Of a DNA stretch of 64,000 nt, positions 10,938 through 21,612 are shown piece by piece. Position numbers and translations under genes: made by a program. A model generated the notes under the pieces. The model saw only the letters and a list, made by a program, of their open reading frames with translations, was not told where the DNA came from and ran no database searches. Each line of letters starts with the position of its first letter. Positions within the stretch are counted from its first letter, which is position 1. Origin of the DNA: Sugiyamaella lignohabitans (Eukaryota; Ascomycota; Dipodascomycetes; Dipodascales; Trichomonascaceae); contig NC_031671.1 of assembly GCF_001640025.1 (NCBI RefSeq), forward strand, positions 620,001-684,000, given 5' to 3'.

Positions 10938-10999
10938 CGACTCGAGCGTAGCGAGAGGAGCCAGCGGGGTCTGGGGCGGAGCCCCAGCCGCCGGAGGCA
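10938..10999 (+). repeat. GC-rich double-hairpin element, single copy
   Basis: Plus-oriented complete copy (cgactcgagcgtagcgagag ... ctggggcggagccccag, ccgccggaggca). It sits in the 238-bp gap between the convergent stops of the acyl-CoA synthetase gene and DBP6, where transcription from both sides must end. Confidence 0.85.
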
Positions 11000-11040
11000 A
11001 GTCATAACCCACAGTGTAGATATGAAGAATAAATATATTA

Positions 11041-12960
11041 CTATTTGGCGAAAACCTCTTGTTCCAGTCTACTGAGAGCTTTCTGGTAACCGTCGTTATG
11101 GTCAGGACTGGGCTTGATAACCTCCGACTCGATTTCGCCGGTGCGGAAGATAGACGTCGTGATCGAGTTGAAAAATTTCCGCTCGCCAGAGCCTACAGTG
11201 AGATTCCATGCGGCACCCGAGTTTCCAGCTCTGGCTGTACGACCTACTCTGTGGACATACTCACGCTTACCAACGGGTAAATCGTAGTTAATTACGGCCT
11301 TGACTGATGCGATGTCAATACCACGAGCTATGAGATCGGTGCAGACAAGGATACCAATCTCACCATCGGCAAACTTCTTGAGCATTTTACGTCTTTGGCT
11401 GAGCTCAAGTTCTCCGCTGCATCGCTCTACACTCAGGTTAAGATGGAATAACTCTTCATCTATGAGTTGAATTAAACGGGCAAGACGAGCTGCTGCTTGA
11501 TTTGATTTCACGAAAATCAACGTGTCTGAATGCAATGAGTGGTTTATCAGCAGCTGGAGTAGGACTAGCGGCTTATTAGATGCAGATTTTACCTGGATAT
11601 GGTGTTCTTGTAGCTTTTCAGGAAGCGAGAACTCGTAGTCCATCATAATTCGTTGTCTATCTTCATGAACACTTGGTCCTGACGTGGTGTTTGTATGTCC
11701 ATTATTGACAACGGGTTCTTCTCCCAGAACGAATATGCGAGGGGTGGGCGTGGTTGTAATATTCAGGGCAGCTAGCTTACCAGGATCCCTGGTCAGAGTA
11801 GCAGAGAAGATTAACTTTTGTGGAGGTCTGTTCCAAACTTTCGCCAATGACTCTTTTGGCTTTGCAGCTTCTAGAGCATTCACCAGAACAGATACCCATT
11901 CCTGAAAGCTCTGGTTTAGAAGTCTATCAGCTTCGTCAACAACCAGGTATTGTAAGTGGTTCAGTGAAAAACCTTGAGTATTATTTCTAATGTGGTCTAC
12001 CAACCTTCCTGGTGTGGTGATTAAAATATCTGGTGTGTGAGATGAAATTAGCGCCTGTTCTTCCTTGAATGGCCTATCAGTACGACATATCATGACTCGT
12101 AAACTGGTACCTTTTGCCAGGGATTCAAGAACATTTCGTACCTGCTGAATTAGAGGACGAGTTGGTAGTAAGATCAAGGCTCTAATCCGTGGAACCACTC
12201 GCTTTGATAACGCCTCAACAATAGGAATTCCGTAGGCAAGGGTCTTACCACTACCAGTGTATGCATTTACAAGCACATCAGGAAGAGGATCTGGAGCAAT
12301 GGACTGACTGTCTTTTAGTAGTACCGGACAAACACCAGTCTGTACGGCAAAGGCAGACTCGTAGTTTAGCGACTGTAGTACTTTGACCATCCTGGCGCTT
12401 AGCAAGTGCTCTTTTTCATATTCAGCAAATGGTTTTGATGCATTAAGTGGGATTATAATCGGTTCGGTAATCCACTTTGGTGGTTCTTTGTGCTTTTTGG
12501 ACGACTCTTTTTTACGAGCAATCTGTGGTAAAGGCACTAACTCGTTCACCTCAGGTATTTCTTCTTCATCAGGCTCTTCTTGATTGTTTTCGCTGTCTTT
12601 TGATATGGCCTCTTGATCCGCTAGCCTAGAAGTTCTTACATTGTTCTTTGCTGCCTTGGAGGCAATATCCTGGAATCGCTTGAACACAGCGGAATATTTT
12701 GGATCTACCTCATATTCACTTTCAGAATCATCTGACTCTTCTAAAACGGATTTCGACGAGGAAACATGGCTACTATCCAATGAATTGGTTTCTATAGGGG
12801 TGTTTGACTTGGCAGGATTGTTCTCTGATGATAGAGATGAAGGTACCACGTCCTTCTTAATCAATTCTTTATCAAGCTTGACTTTCTTAGGTTCCGGTTG
12901 ATCATCTTCTTCCCTTTGACTTGTAAAGTTCGGATCAAACCGTTTGGTTGCCAAAAACAT
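11041..12960 (-). CDS. DBP6: DEAD-box RNA helicase Dbp6 (60S ribosome assembly)
   Basis: 639 residues. It is an ATP-dependent RNA helicase of the Dbp6/DDX51 group, a nucleolar factor needed for early pre-60S particle assembly. The N-terminal 150 residues are acidic and Lys-rich (SEYEVDPKYS, DEEEIPEVNE), as in Dbp6. The helicase core follows in order: Q-motif region FAVQTGV (204-210), motif I AYTGSGKT (233-240), Ia LLPTRPL (264-270), Ib TTPGR (315-319), II VDEAD (341-345), III SAT (386-388), then LIFVKSN, ARGIDIA and VI HRVGRTARAG (570-579). The insertion before motif I (KDSQSIAPDPLPDVLVNAYT) is characteristic of this subgroup. Its start codon faces RSM19, 403 bp away, so the two ribosome-related genes (cytosolic and mitochondrial) share an upstream region. 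Confidence 0.9.
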   Translation of the reverse strand: MFLATKRFDPNFTSQREEDDQPEPKKVKLDKELIKKDVVPSSLSSENNPAKSNTPIETNSLDSSHVSSSKSVLEESDDSESEYEVDPKYSAVFKRFQDIASKAAKNNVRTSRLADQEAISKDSENNQEEPDEEEIPEVNELVPLPQIARKKESSKKHKEPPKWITEPIIIPLNASKPFAEYEKEHLLSARMVKVLQSLNYESAFAVQTGVCPVLLKDSQSIAPDPLPDVLVNAYTGSGKTLAYGIPIVEALSKRVVPRIRALILLPTRPLIQQVRNVLESLAKGTSLRVMICRTDRPFKEEQALISSHTPDILITTPGRLVDHIRNNTQGFSLNHLQYLVVDEADRLLNQSFQEWVSVLVNALEAAKPKESLAKVWNRPPQKLIFSATLTRDPGKLAALNITTTPTPRIFVLGEEPVVNNGHTNTTSGPSVHEDRQRIMMDYEFSLPEKLQEHHIQVKSASNKPLVLLQLLINHSLHSDTLIFVKSNQAAARLARLIQLIDEELFHLNLSVERCSGELELSQRRKMLKKFADGEIGILVCTDLIARGIDIASVKAVINYDLPVGKREYVHRVGRTARAGNSGAAWNLTVGSGERKFFNSITTSIFRTGEIESEVIKPSPDHNDGYQKALSRLEQEVFAK

Positions 12961-13363
12961 CTCGCTTTCGAGCGGTGGAATAAGATTGAAATTGAGCTCT
13001 GGTTATCGCAGACTGATAATATTTTTGGTCCTGCAAGGATCGGCCATCAAAGTTTGACCAAATGCCCTAACCGTTATCTTTTAGAATGATATACCAAGAG
13101 ACTATCCTGCTAGAGATTATTGCAATACGCAACTATATTTGAAACCACTAACCTGCCATGGATAGGTTTGCTGTATTTGTAATATTGAGAAGCATATGAT
13201 AACAGTTGATGAACAGATAACAAATAGCAGAAGTCGTTGGATTATATTGTATTTCTAGTGTACGGCTGATATGGGCAAGGAATTTCAATGGCATTTTTCT
13301 AACTGCTTCACGAGATTTACCTGAGCATACGACCCACTATAGCAGAACAACTATTACACAGCA
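12961..13363. promoter_or_regulatory. divergent promoter region of DBP6 and RSM19
   Basis: 403 bp between two divergent starts. No clear TATA box or repeat was seen, and it is the only space available for both promoters. Confidence 0.5.
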
Positions 13364-13690
13364 ATGAAGCCAGCTTTACAACTGTTGAAGCGGTCGGCAT
13401 GGAAGGGTATGTGTGACTAAGATGTTTTCATTTTTGTTCCGTGGTTGTTACTAACAGGTTAAGCTCCGTATATCGTCCCTCTACCAATTAGGGAAGCCAA
13501 ACAGAAAAACACTCCCATTCGAACTAATGCCAGAGCCTGTACCATTCTGCCAAGTTTTGTCGGTCTGAAATTCCAGGTTCACAACGGTAGAGCCTATGTA
13601 GCATTTGAAGTGGTCGAAGATATGGTCGGCAGTAAATTGGGTGACTTTGCGCCAACTCGTTTGAGGCACGTTTATAAGAAGGGCAAATAA
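13364..13690 (+). CDS. RSM19: mitochondrial ribosomal protein S19 (spliced)
   Basis: uS19m, a component of the head of the mitoribosomal small subunit near the decoding site. Exon 1 (13364-13406) encodes [14 protein letters not shown] plus one base. The intron is 13407-13463, GTATGT to branch ttactaac to TTAAG; an AG right after the branch is skipped because using it brings in a stop. Exon 2 (13464-13690) continues [20 protein letters not shown], then [34 protein letters not shown] and ends KKGK. The 89-residue product matches the usual S19m length. The junction gives WKAPYIVPL, where S. cerevisiae Rsm19 has WKGPNIVPL. The gene is easily missed because exon 1 is only 43 bp. Confidence 0.93.
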
Positions 13691-15644
13691 GTGATTGCTA
13701 GAGCTCTTTGGACCTTGTACATATTTAATGAACGTTTTTATGATTGATTTTTGTTTCTAGTGACTGGGTTAGCTGAAGTGCCTCTGGTGAGTTTTGCATG
13801 CCTGTCTACTGGTCCAAGCTTTCTGGCCATATTTGAACAGCTTTTTTATACTTCAATTGATCCGCCAGTGAAGAAACACATCCATAGGTATATGACACAG
13901 GGTTGAGAGAAGAGATTGAATAGTGCGATTTCTGTAAAAGAAACAAAAACCGGAAGTTAAGATGACATTCAACGTCCGACAGAAGACCGACATCTTTACA
14001 ATAAATCTAGAATTCATTCTCAGTCCTCAAGCCACTATTTCAGATTTAAAGCAGCAATAAAGAATAAAAGGATCAAGTAGAGTAGAGTAGACTGAAGCCG
14101 GTCCTATTATACGTTTTCACTTTCGCATATAGAATAGATGGAAAGATAATGATTAGAAAGTTGGCGAAAGGACCGAATTACTGTAAGGTAGGCATAGAAA
14201 GACCAGTTCCTAGAAGTCTGAAAAATAGTATAGAACCAATCTTCGAGATTGTTGACTACGATATACCCCATGTGATTTGTGACATGATCCCAACAGCCGT
14301 CACTGGATGGCACTATAATTCCAAGAGTCGTGATATATCGAACCTTGACGGTACCAGTGAGATAAAACCCATCTATCAAATGTTCAATGAATTAGGGTGA
14401 CCAGTAGTGATATCGGTAATAAACATGAGTTAAGTTAAAAGGCATCACAGTCAAACATTTCAGACTAAAAACAGGGTTTATCATTGATGTTAATTAAGAA
14501 GGAGAAGTCCAATTTCTTGAGATTTAGAGACTATTTTAACGCCATACGATTGTTGTTCAGAGTCTTATTTAGCATAGAAGGCTCTTTCGACAGCGTGCAG
14601 GGCTCTCGACCAGGTAACGGACAATCTCTATTCCAAGATGATTGATACCCAGCATTTTTTATCGGAACCAAGTTTAATAGAAATTTAACGGTTAATTGAA
14701 TTCAACAAGAACATGTACCGTCCTTTGATGAGAGTAGTCACTGACAGAATATAAGAAGAGATGACATAAACGCTAGATAGCGAAACGAAATCTTCATCGT
14801 TTCTTTAGGCAGTCTACCAAAGATTGATAAGTAGAGAGCACTCAATTGTATTTGATAGTAATGAAGCAGTGTTCAAATTTCAAAAAAGTAGAGAACAAAC
14901 TACTCCATTGAACGTATAGAGTGCTGCACCATCTCCTCCAGTCCATGCCAGGAGCATGCATGTGATTCGGTCTATGCCTTCACCCTTTAGCTCTGATCCT
15001 AATATCCCGGGCCATTGTCGAGCTTCCACCGGCCGGAGCAACCAGCCCAGGCCACCCCGTTCGCCCCAAAACCTGCATGCATACCCCAGCGTAGCTGGCC
15101 CGTTATCTTGCATATGGGCCCAGCCGTTTGGCTGGGCAGCGATGAGATTTACCCCTGACATTTCCATACCAAATAAAGTTAAACAAAACCTGTACGATCG
15201 AGTCCATATTGATTCGGTTGTTACACACAATTCAAGTATATTTTAACCCTAAGTGGTAATATATACCCCACTCTTTGCTCTGCTCTTTCCAATGCCCATA
15301 TGCTTGTATTGGACACAGGCTACTCTCGGGTGCCCAGCCGTTGTCCCAGCGGGTGTGGATACTCCAAGTCAAGCAGCCTGCAGCCTGCAGCATGCAGCCC
15401 GGCCGAGTCCGTGAACCAAGATTATGTGGTAGGTGCAGACATCAACATAATCTTTATAGCCCCCTGTATATATATGATGGGATATCTGCAGCAATGCTCT
15501 TTTTTTCTTCTCTTCTGCTTTTTTCTCCTCAGAATAAACCTACAGCTGTTTTTACACTCAAGTTTTGTTCTGTGAATTTTTAACCAGCGCTTTCAACACT
15601 ATTTTTCTACTACTCTCTTACTGTCACCTGTTTTAATTGATAAA
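13691..15644. other. intergenic region / long promoter of the PIPK-like gene
   Basis: About 2 kb without a supportable gene. It includes a perfect hairpin at 15118-15137, a short cagcctgcagcctgcagcat repeat near 15368, a TATA-like stretch (15465-15475) and a T/C-rich leader (about 15500-15640) before the next gene. Open frames on both strands around 14.1-14.4 kb have no recognisable content. Confidence 0.55.
15118..15137. repeat. perfect 8-bp-stem hairpin
   Basis: gcccagcc-gttt-ggctgggc, in the upstream region of the PIPK-like gene. It is not followed by a T run on either side. Confidence 0.7.
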
Positions 15645-17453
15645 ATGGGTGCATTTTTCTTTTCCAACGGTGATTATCTTCCTTCCAATGGAACCCACAA
15701 GGTCCCTCGTCGTCCTGTTTTGAGTGACGTCCATTGCGGTGTCTCTGTGCCCAAGTATGGTGCTTGTGCACAACTAGAGAACCGTCATCCTGCCAGACGT
15801 TCTGCTTTTGCTTATCACAAGGTTTTGATCCTTGAATGTTCCGATGACTCTGGTGTCTCGGTTGGATCTGATGAGACCCTCAACGAACCCACCGTTTGGA
15901 AACCCGTTGATATTGTTGCTGAACAAGCTTATTGTGAGTTTGCTCCCATTGACAATGATAGTGACAACTCTTCTGAGTGGTCTTTTGAGGCTGGAGACGA
16001 GGCTGCCTTTACCACCCGCCAAATCGAATCTGCCTGGTCCGAGGAGAACACTGAGGCTATCTGGTCTGCCCCTGCTGCCTCTTGGGCCCTATCGGATTGC
16101 CCTATTGAAATTGATGAAAATGACCCTTCTCCTGAGTCCCATGGCGATATCACATTGGTTGAGTCGTCTTTGGAGGCCTCTCGCAAATATTTGGCTGAAT
16201 CTGAGGAAATCACTCCTGTCAATGTGGCTGAGACCCCTTGCGCTATTGCTGACATCCCTAGCAGCAGTTCTTTGATTGACAGCCTTGTTGCTGAGATTAT
16301 TGCCGTTGCAACCTTGTACAAGGATTTGCCACAATTGATTGTTTCTGGTGGCCTTCAAGCTGAACCAGATTCTGAGCTTCCCAATACAGCTCCATTGGCT
16401 CCATCTAAGTCCATTGCTCAAACTCTCTCTGGCGATTTGGTCATTCAGGTTGAAGAAGTCGACAAGTCCAAGACACCATTGTTGTTGAAAAGAGCCAAGG
16501 CAAAGCTGACCTCTTTTGCTGGTCACGCTGCCCCTATTTTGAAATCCACTCTTATGTTTAATGGAGTTCAAACAGCCGCCTATGCTACTCCCCTTAGTAG
16601 CCAGGAAGCCCTCACTATGGAGAACAAGAACTACAGACTTGATGGAGGTGCCATTATTAAGGCCTATTCGCCTATTGTTTATCAGGACATCCGCACCCTT
16701 TGTGGAATCGATTATCATGAGTTTTTGGACTCTTTTGTTTTGCAATCTGACTTGACCAAGACTAAATCTCCTGGCAAATCTGGATCCGATTTCTTGTTTA
16801 CTCCTAATGGCAAGTACATTATTAAGACCATCAAACGTAAAGAGCACAAAGTTATCGCTAATGCGGACTTTTTGGCCGACTATTACAACCATATCAAGGC
16901 TCACCCCAGTACTCAACTTCCCTTCTACCTTGGAAACTACACACTTGTTGCTGATGGAAAGAAGACTCACTTTATCATTATGAAGAATTTGCTTCAGAAG
17001 GAGACAGATTTGATTTACGATCTTAAGGGATCGAGCCATGACCGACGTGCCGGTCCTAGAAAAGACAATCGTGGTCGTGTAGTGTTCAAGGACCTTGACT
17101 GGACTGACAAGCACGAGGCTATCTCCATGAGTCAAAAGGACCGAGACAAGTTATTGGTTCAAGTTTCAAAGGATGTCGATTTCTTGAAGCGACACAACAT
17201 CATGGATTATTCATTACTGGTAGGATTTCAGAGTGACACTCGTACTTGTGAACAACAGCCTGTTATTGGTATGATTGATACACTTTGCCCCTTTAGTTGG
17301 CGCAAGAGAGCGGAGACCGTTTCCAAATCACTATTCTTTGGAAGCTCTGCTATTGACGTTGTTCACCCTGAGAAGTATGGAGCGAGATTCCTTAATTTCG
17401 TTCAATCTGCCGTGGTCCCTGAACCTAGCAGGTCAGTGTCTACTCGTTATTAA
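15645..17453 (+). CDS. divergent phosphatidylinositol-phosphate-kinase-domain protein
   Basis: 602 residues. The C-terminal half (about 330-590) is a PIP-kinase domain: SGSDFLFTPNGKYIIKTIK (ATP-binding loop and lysine, about 377-395), DLKGSSHDRRAG (near 457), FLKRHNIMDYSLLVGF (catalytic Asp, near 520), IGMIDTLCPF (metal-binding Asp, near 540) and HPEKYGARFLNF near the end. The key catalytic residues are kept. Known relatives make PI(4,5)P2 (Mss4) or PI(3,5)P2 (Fab1). This protein has neither the Mss4 context nor the FYVE/chaperonin domains of Fab1. The first 280 residues are low-complexity, acidic and Ser-rich, with no domain I recognise. The position in a gene-poor, fast-evolving region suggests a lineage-specific paralogue. 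Substrate and activity are unproven. Confidence 0.82.
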   Translation: MGAFFFSNGDYLPSNGTHKVPRRPVLSDVHCGVSVPKYGACAQLENRHPARRSAFAYHKVLILECSDDSGVSVGSDETLNEPTVWKPVDIVAEQAYCEFAPIDNDSDNSSEWSFEAGDEAAFTTRQIESAWSEENTEAIWSAPAASWALSDCPIEIDENDPSPESHGDITLVESSLEASRKYLAESEEITPVNVAETPCAIADIPSSSSLIDSLVAEIIAVATLYKDLPQLIVSGGLQAEPDSELPNTAPLAPSKSIAQTLSGDLVIQVEEVDKSKTPLLLKRAKAKLTSFAGHAAPILKSTLMFNGVQTAAYATPLSSQEALTMENKNYRLDGGAIIKAYSPIVYQDIRTLCGIDYHEFLDSFVLQSDLTKTKSPGKSGSDFLFTPNGKYIIKTIKRKEHKVIANADFLADYYNHIKAHPSTQLPFYLGNYTLVADGKKTHFIIMKNLLQKETDLIYDLKGSSHDRRAGPRKDNRGRVVFKDLDWTDKHEAISMSQKDRDKLLVQVSKDVDFLKRHNIMDYSLLVGFQSDTRTCEQQPVIGMIDTLCPFSWRKRAETVSKSLFFGSSAIDVVHPEKYGARFLNFVQSAVVPEPSRSVSTRY

Positions 17454-20285
17454 GTTCGTCCTTCATGGTGTGCGGTTATCTGGATGGTATAGCCTTGTCT
17501 TTGCTCCCTCCTTCTCGAGGAACCAATAATAGCCCAGACTATTAGTTCATAGTTGACGGAAAGAATCTTCAAGTGATCTTCAGAGACTCCCTTGTCATGG
17601 TTTCACATGTGGTACTATTGGATTGGTTATCATTAGGATTTCCCCTCGGATTAGCGATCCTCAGTCGGCGGCATCCCGAGTCCCGGCTGATATTTGCTAT
17701 CATCCATTGGCTCACAGGTCCCAAGTCTGACAATTTGCTCATCCTCCCTTGTTGTTAACTTTATCTGTCGCCTCGCACACCGCGAGTAGACGACGATTTA
17801 GACCATTCGACTACGGTAGAGCTGGCTCCTCGCCAATCTACTCCTGGGCATTCTTGAATCCTTCCAATGAGGCGCTTCCTTAGCGACATTTTGGAATCTG
17901 ATTTCAAGGCTCACAATGTCTATGGACGGACGATGAGCACTCTTAGACTTGGAACCTTGGGTGGTTCTTTAGTTCCCCAACTAGCCATTGGACCCTCAGT
18001 AGTACCTCCCTTACTATGACATGGACTCTGGAACCCAGTTGTACGATTCCGAGCTCGACAAATCAATTCAATGGGCTAGTTGATTCAGTTCTAATGGGAT
18101 TTCTCGTATTGATCAAGATCCTTCGCTTCTCACTGAGCTGGCAGACATTTATTCAAGGACAGAAGTTATACTGGCTAGTGGTGACCGCACACTTGATTGA
18201 TTTGAGCTTAATTACTTTTACTTGATTGACTGAGGAGGTTTTAATGATTATTGTCGTTTCTTGTATTGTCCCTGTACTTAATATTAATATTATAAAACTT
18301 GATATGATCTCCTATGGCTGAATGAAACTCGGCTGGTATGCAGCAGGACTCTTGGTGCCCAATGTAGGTCATCACAGTACTCCACTGCCCTTTCACCAGC
18401 AGATCTGCTATCTCCGAAGTTTGGTGCGCTTCCATTGAAGTTGACTCAACCGCCAAGGTTCGGATATGGTTCAAAGTCCTGATAATGTAGAGATTCGGAA
18501 TGTTATGACGGAGTCTTGTGATGGCGCCCCGAGTCGCGGAGGTCTTAATTTGCTTAATCAAGTGGAAGAAGTGATACATAGAGGGATACGTCTGATGTTG
18601 GGAGAACATTCCGAATCCGAGAGGTTATTGGGTAAAGTCTTTAGGTAGGTCTGTGAAGATCCCAACTTCTCGACGAGTTCTATTTTGTCAATGATGAGCC
18701 ATTTGTTCAGACATATATCAAAGTGAGATTTGGCGAAACTTATACTTCACAGTTATCACTTTGTCTGATAAATATGATACCATTCTTAAGTGGAGTAGTC
18801 CAGCATAGTTCAAAGGATGCTAGCTTGTTTATCAAACAATGTGACAAAAATGAAGTATAAGTTCCAACAAATCTGCCTTTGATATTTCTGAAACACAGGC
18901 GTTTAACTGCCGAAGAACCGCCAGGTATGAGAGATATTAACCGTATAGAGTATATAAGTAGATATGATCATATTATCAGCGGTAATTGCACAGTGATAGC
19001 CAGTGCCTTGCCTTTTTACAGATTGGGCTCGGATCGATTCGGAAGGTGCCTAGTACATACGGAAGTCAGGGTCGTAGACCTTATTATGTTCAACAGTTGA
19101 GGATAAGACGTATTAAACCAGTAGGCTTGTTTATTACAGGTGGAGTTTCGTATTCTTGACTTGCATCAGGTTACTGGATACCAGATATAGAAATCACCAT
19201 ATATTACAGTAACATACAACGATCAATGTAGACTATATAATAAATCACAGATGAACACTATAATAAGACAGCATCAAATTCCAAGTCCATGTCTACAACA
19301 AATTGTATGAACGCGTCTCCATCACTCAGGCAAAATTCATAGAACAGATTGACCTAGCTTGATTATATTTGAAGATCTTAAACATAAAAAAAATTCCAAA
19401 AAATTACAGCACCTTCTGTTCACGCCTGGTCTCCCACGGCATTACTGATCAAGGCTCTTAGAGGCTTGAATATGATTGATCGGACGGGAAATCTTATTTT
19501 ACTCTAGATATGGCCGTAACTGACCAAACAATTTTCGGATTACTGTTAACACCCCTACAGATATTAAAGTTAAAATTTGGTCTCAACGCGGATAGAAAGA
19601 CGTGCTGAACAATACAGATAATGGCTAAAGGCTATACAATCAGCGGCTGCTTAAAACCTGCCCAGATCGATTTTAGGCGCCATCTGTTGGGATTATCGCG
19701 ATATAGTAATAAATGGCATAAAAGAGGTTAGCAGAACGGTGAGTAATTTGTTGCGAAGTTGACCCTCGAATAAACTAGAGCTCCCCCTATGTCTGGCGTT
19801 GTTACAACGAATAATCTCAAATTGATCACCTTTTAACTCTAGTCTGCCGGGGTCCTATGAGATGCACTTTAACAAACGCCCGTAATCATCAACTGCAAGC
19901 ACGGCTGGAGATCTACAGACATCTCTTGGGGTATTATCTTGCATTCCTACTTTTAACCGTTTTGAGCGATCTACTTAGTCTTCTACTCCCGACGTTGACT
20001 TGTTTACTACTTATCACAAAGCTAGATACTGTCACTCAATTGGACGATAGTTGTCTGGCGGCTTCTGCCCAACCGAAACATTCATAGAACACTTTATTAC
20101 TACTGTGAAGCTCCTCGTGCTTCCGGTTGTTGACATCCAAGCACCCGCCCAGAATGTTTAAATTTAAGGTTAATTATTCTGTGCAGATATCGTCCTTACA
20201 TTGCATCGCTGATGGCAGATCTTCAAAGATAAGATATATTGTTATTGGATTGAAGTTCAGAATGCACCAATGTTGGCATTACTAG
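17454..20285. other. gene-poor intergenic region
   Basis: About 2.8 kb. Open frames of at most 122 codons (18241-18609, minus) resemble no known family and are interrupted by AT-rich sequence. I see no RNA gene or strong repeat. It may hold decayed coding sequence, but I cannot identify a parent. Confidence 0.5.
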
Positions 20286-20428
20286 AAAAAAGAAAAAAAC
20301 GTAGCCGCAGCAACCACAACCAAAACAAGAGCAAAAAGAAATGGGGGTTTGTTTATATAAATGGGTGGCATTGATGCATCTTTCTTTCTTTCTTTCTTCT
20401 TTCTCTTTTTTTATCCCTCTTAAGAAAA
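20286..20428 (+). promoter_or_regulatory. promoter and leader of the Asp/Ser-rich repeat gene
   Basis: Contains an A-rich purine stretch (aaaaaagaaaaaaacg; gcaaaaagaaatg), TATA box tatataa at 20354-20360 and a T/C-rich leader up to the ATG, 75 nt from the TATA. Order and spacing match the promoters of the Ser-rich pair at 23.9 and 32.3 kb. Confidence 0.6.
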
Positions 20429-21532
20429 ATGTCTTTTACATCAGCTGCACCACTTTTTATTGTGAACTCCATCAAAATTCTCCCTCGTGTACCTTACCGC
20501 GAAAGACCTACTCGCACCACCCTTAACGTTAATCATATACCTTACCAGCATAGCCCACTCCGGGAAGTTACCAATGCCTCTGACTTCGATTCTACTGAGG
20601 CTTCCGACAGCACCGAAACTCCTGAAGTCTCCAACTTCAACGAGTTTTTGTTTTCCAATGCATCTGAAGCCTCCAACTTCGACGATTTGTTTGCCAATAC
20701 TCCTTACTTCAATTACACTGATGATTCTGACAGCACTGAAACTCTTGAAGCCTCCAACGTCGACGATTTGTTTTCCAATGCACCTGAATTCTATTCCACT
20801 AACGATTATCACAGCACCGAAGCTCCTGATGCCTCCAACTTTGACGATTTGTTTTCCTATTTTGAACAGAAAGCTGCAGCTTCGGCTTTTTCATGTTCTT
20901 CGTCAGGTGTGGCTATTTCTTCTTTAGAGTCCGAAGAGGTCAAAAAGACCGAGAAGAACGAGAAGGAAAAGCAAAGCAAGGACAATGAGATAAATGAGAA
21001 GACCATGGCTAACAAGCAATCAAAACAGTGGCAAGCTTACCCCACAGAACCGGATAGATTTAACGCGATGTTCGCTAGTGCTAAGCCGGTGCCTCGCTTG
21101 AGAGAGTACAAGAAGCGCAAGCCCTTATACCCACCTTCTGGCCGACCCCCTCCTTCATACCCGTACACTTGCTGCTGCCCTACCCCCAGTACTCCAGCTC
21201 CACTCACATTCCAACCCCCTGTCTACCGCTCGATCTTTGCATACCCTCCTGAATTTTTGCGCAGTGTCTGTGCTTCGAATTCCCGCACCAATACCCCCGC
21301 ACCAACCACTGCATCAGTTTCCAATTTCAACGAGAAAGTTACTGAGGAAGAGGTCCCTCTTTCTGATACTACTAACAAGCCGACAGAAATGCCTCAACCT
21401 ACTTCAAATGCAGTCAAACCAAGACATATCACTGAAACTGGCTGGTACAATTTCCTCACTAATACTGCTTTTAGAATAACTAGCTCTCTTTCTGCCTGGG
21501 TCAAGAAATCCTTCTTTGGAAGTGACCTGTAA
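20429..21532 (+). CDS. Asp/Ser-rich repeat protein sharing the head motif of the Ser-rich pair
   Basis: 367 residues, no known domain. Residues about 15-48 (IKILPRVPY, RPTRTTL, HSPLREVTNAS) align with the heads of the Ser-rich proteins encoded at 24041 and 32424 (RIIPRIPY, RPTTLK, QSPLRTVTNVS). The head is followed by about four imperfect repeats of the type DSTE(T/A)xEASNFDDLFSN (residues about 50-145), a Lys/Glu-rich stretch, a Pro/Tyr/Cys-rich region (KRKPLYPPSGRPPPSYPYT and CCCP) and a hydrophobic-aromatic C terminus ending WVKKSFFGSDL. There is no signal peptide or clear membrane helix. The TATA box, pyrimidine-rich leader and terminator-like hairpin after the stop support a real gene. 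Function unknown. Confidence 0.72.
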   Translation: MSFTSAAPLFIVNSIKILPRVPYRERPTRTTLNVNHIPYQHSPLREVTNASDFDSTEASDSTETPEVSNFNEFLFSNASEASNFDDLFANTPYFNYTDDSDSTETLEASNVDDLFSNAPEFYSTNDYHSTEAPDASNFDDLFSYFEQKAAASAFSCSSSGVAISSLESEEVKKTEKNEKEKQSKDNEINEKTMANKQSKQWQAYPTEPDRFNAMFASAKPVPRLREYKKRKPLYPPSGRPPPSYPYTCCCPTPSTPAPLTFQPPVYRSIFAYPPEFLRSVCASNSRTNTPAPTTASVSNFNEKVTEEEVPLSDTTNKPTEMPQPTSNAVKPRHITETGWYNFLTNTAFRITSSLSAWVKKSFFGSDL

Positions 21533-21582
21533 GTTCTGTATATAGTCTAGTCTATTTCTATATGTATATATCCAATAAACTA

Positions 21583-21612
21583 GCCTGGCTGTCTCAGGCA
21601 GCTAGGCTTTTT
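21583..21612 (+). terminator. hairpin followed by a T run
   Basis: Arms gcctggctg (21583-21591) and cagctaggc (21599-21607), one G-T pair, followed by ttttt, 50 bp after the stop of the repeat-protein gene. In a yeast this may be an RNA 3'-end structure, not a true intrinsic terminator. Confidence 0.4.

Noticed and set aside
2785..11007. Short frames encoding a recurring RGATGSGAEPQPPEA-like peptide
   Set aside because: This peptide is the translation of the GC-rich elements themselves, in both orientations, not a protein family.
14107..14400. Overlapping frames on both strands in the RSM19-PIPK gap
   Set aside because: No family match, no codon bias, and both strands are equally open, as expected by chance.
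16089..17135. 348-codon open frame antisense to the PIPK-like gene
   Set aside because: The sense frame has clear kinase motifs; the antisense frame has none and follows from the codon bias of the sense gene.
18241..18609. 122-codon minus-strand frame in the gene-poor region
   Set aside because: No recognisable domain, promoter or codon bias; kept only as a possible relic.
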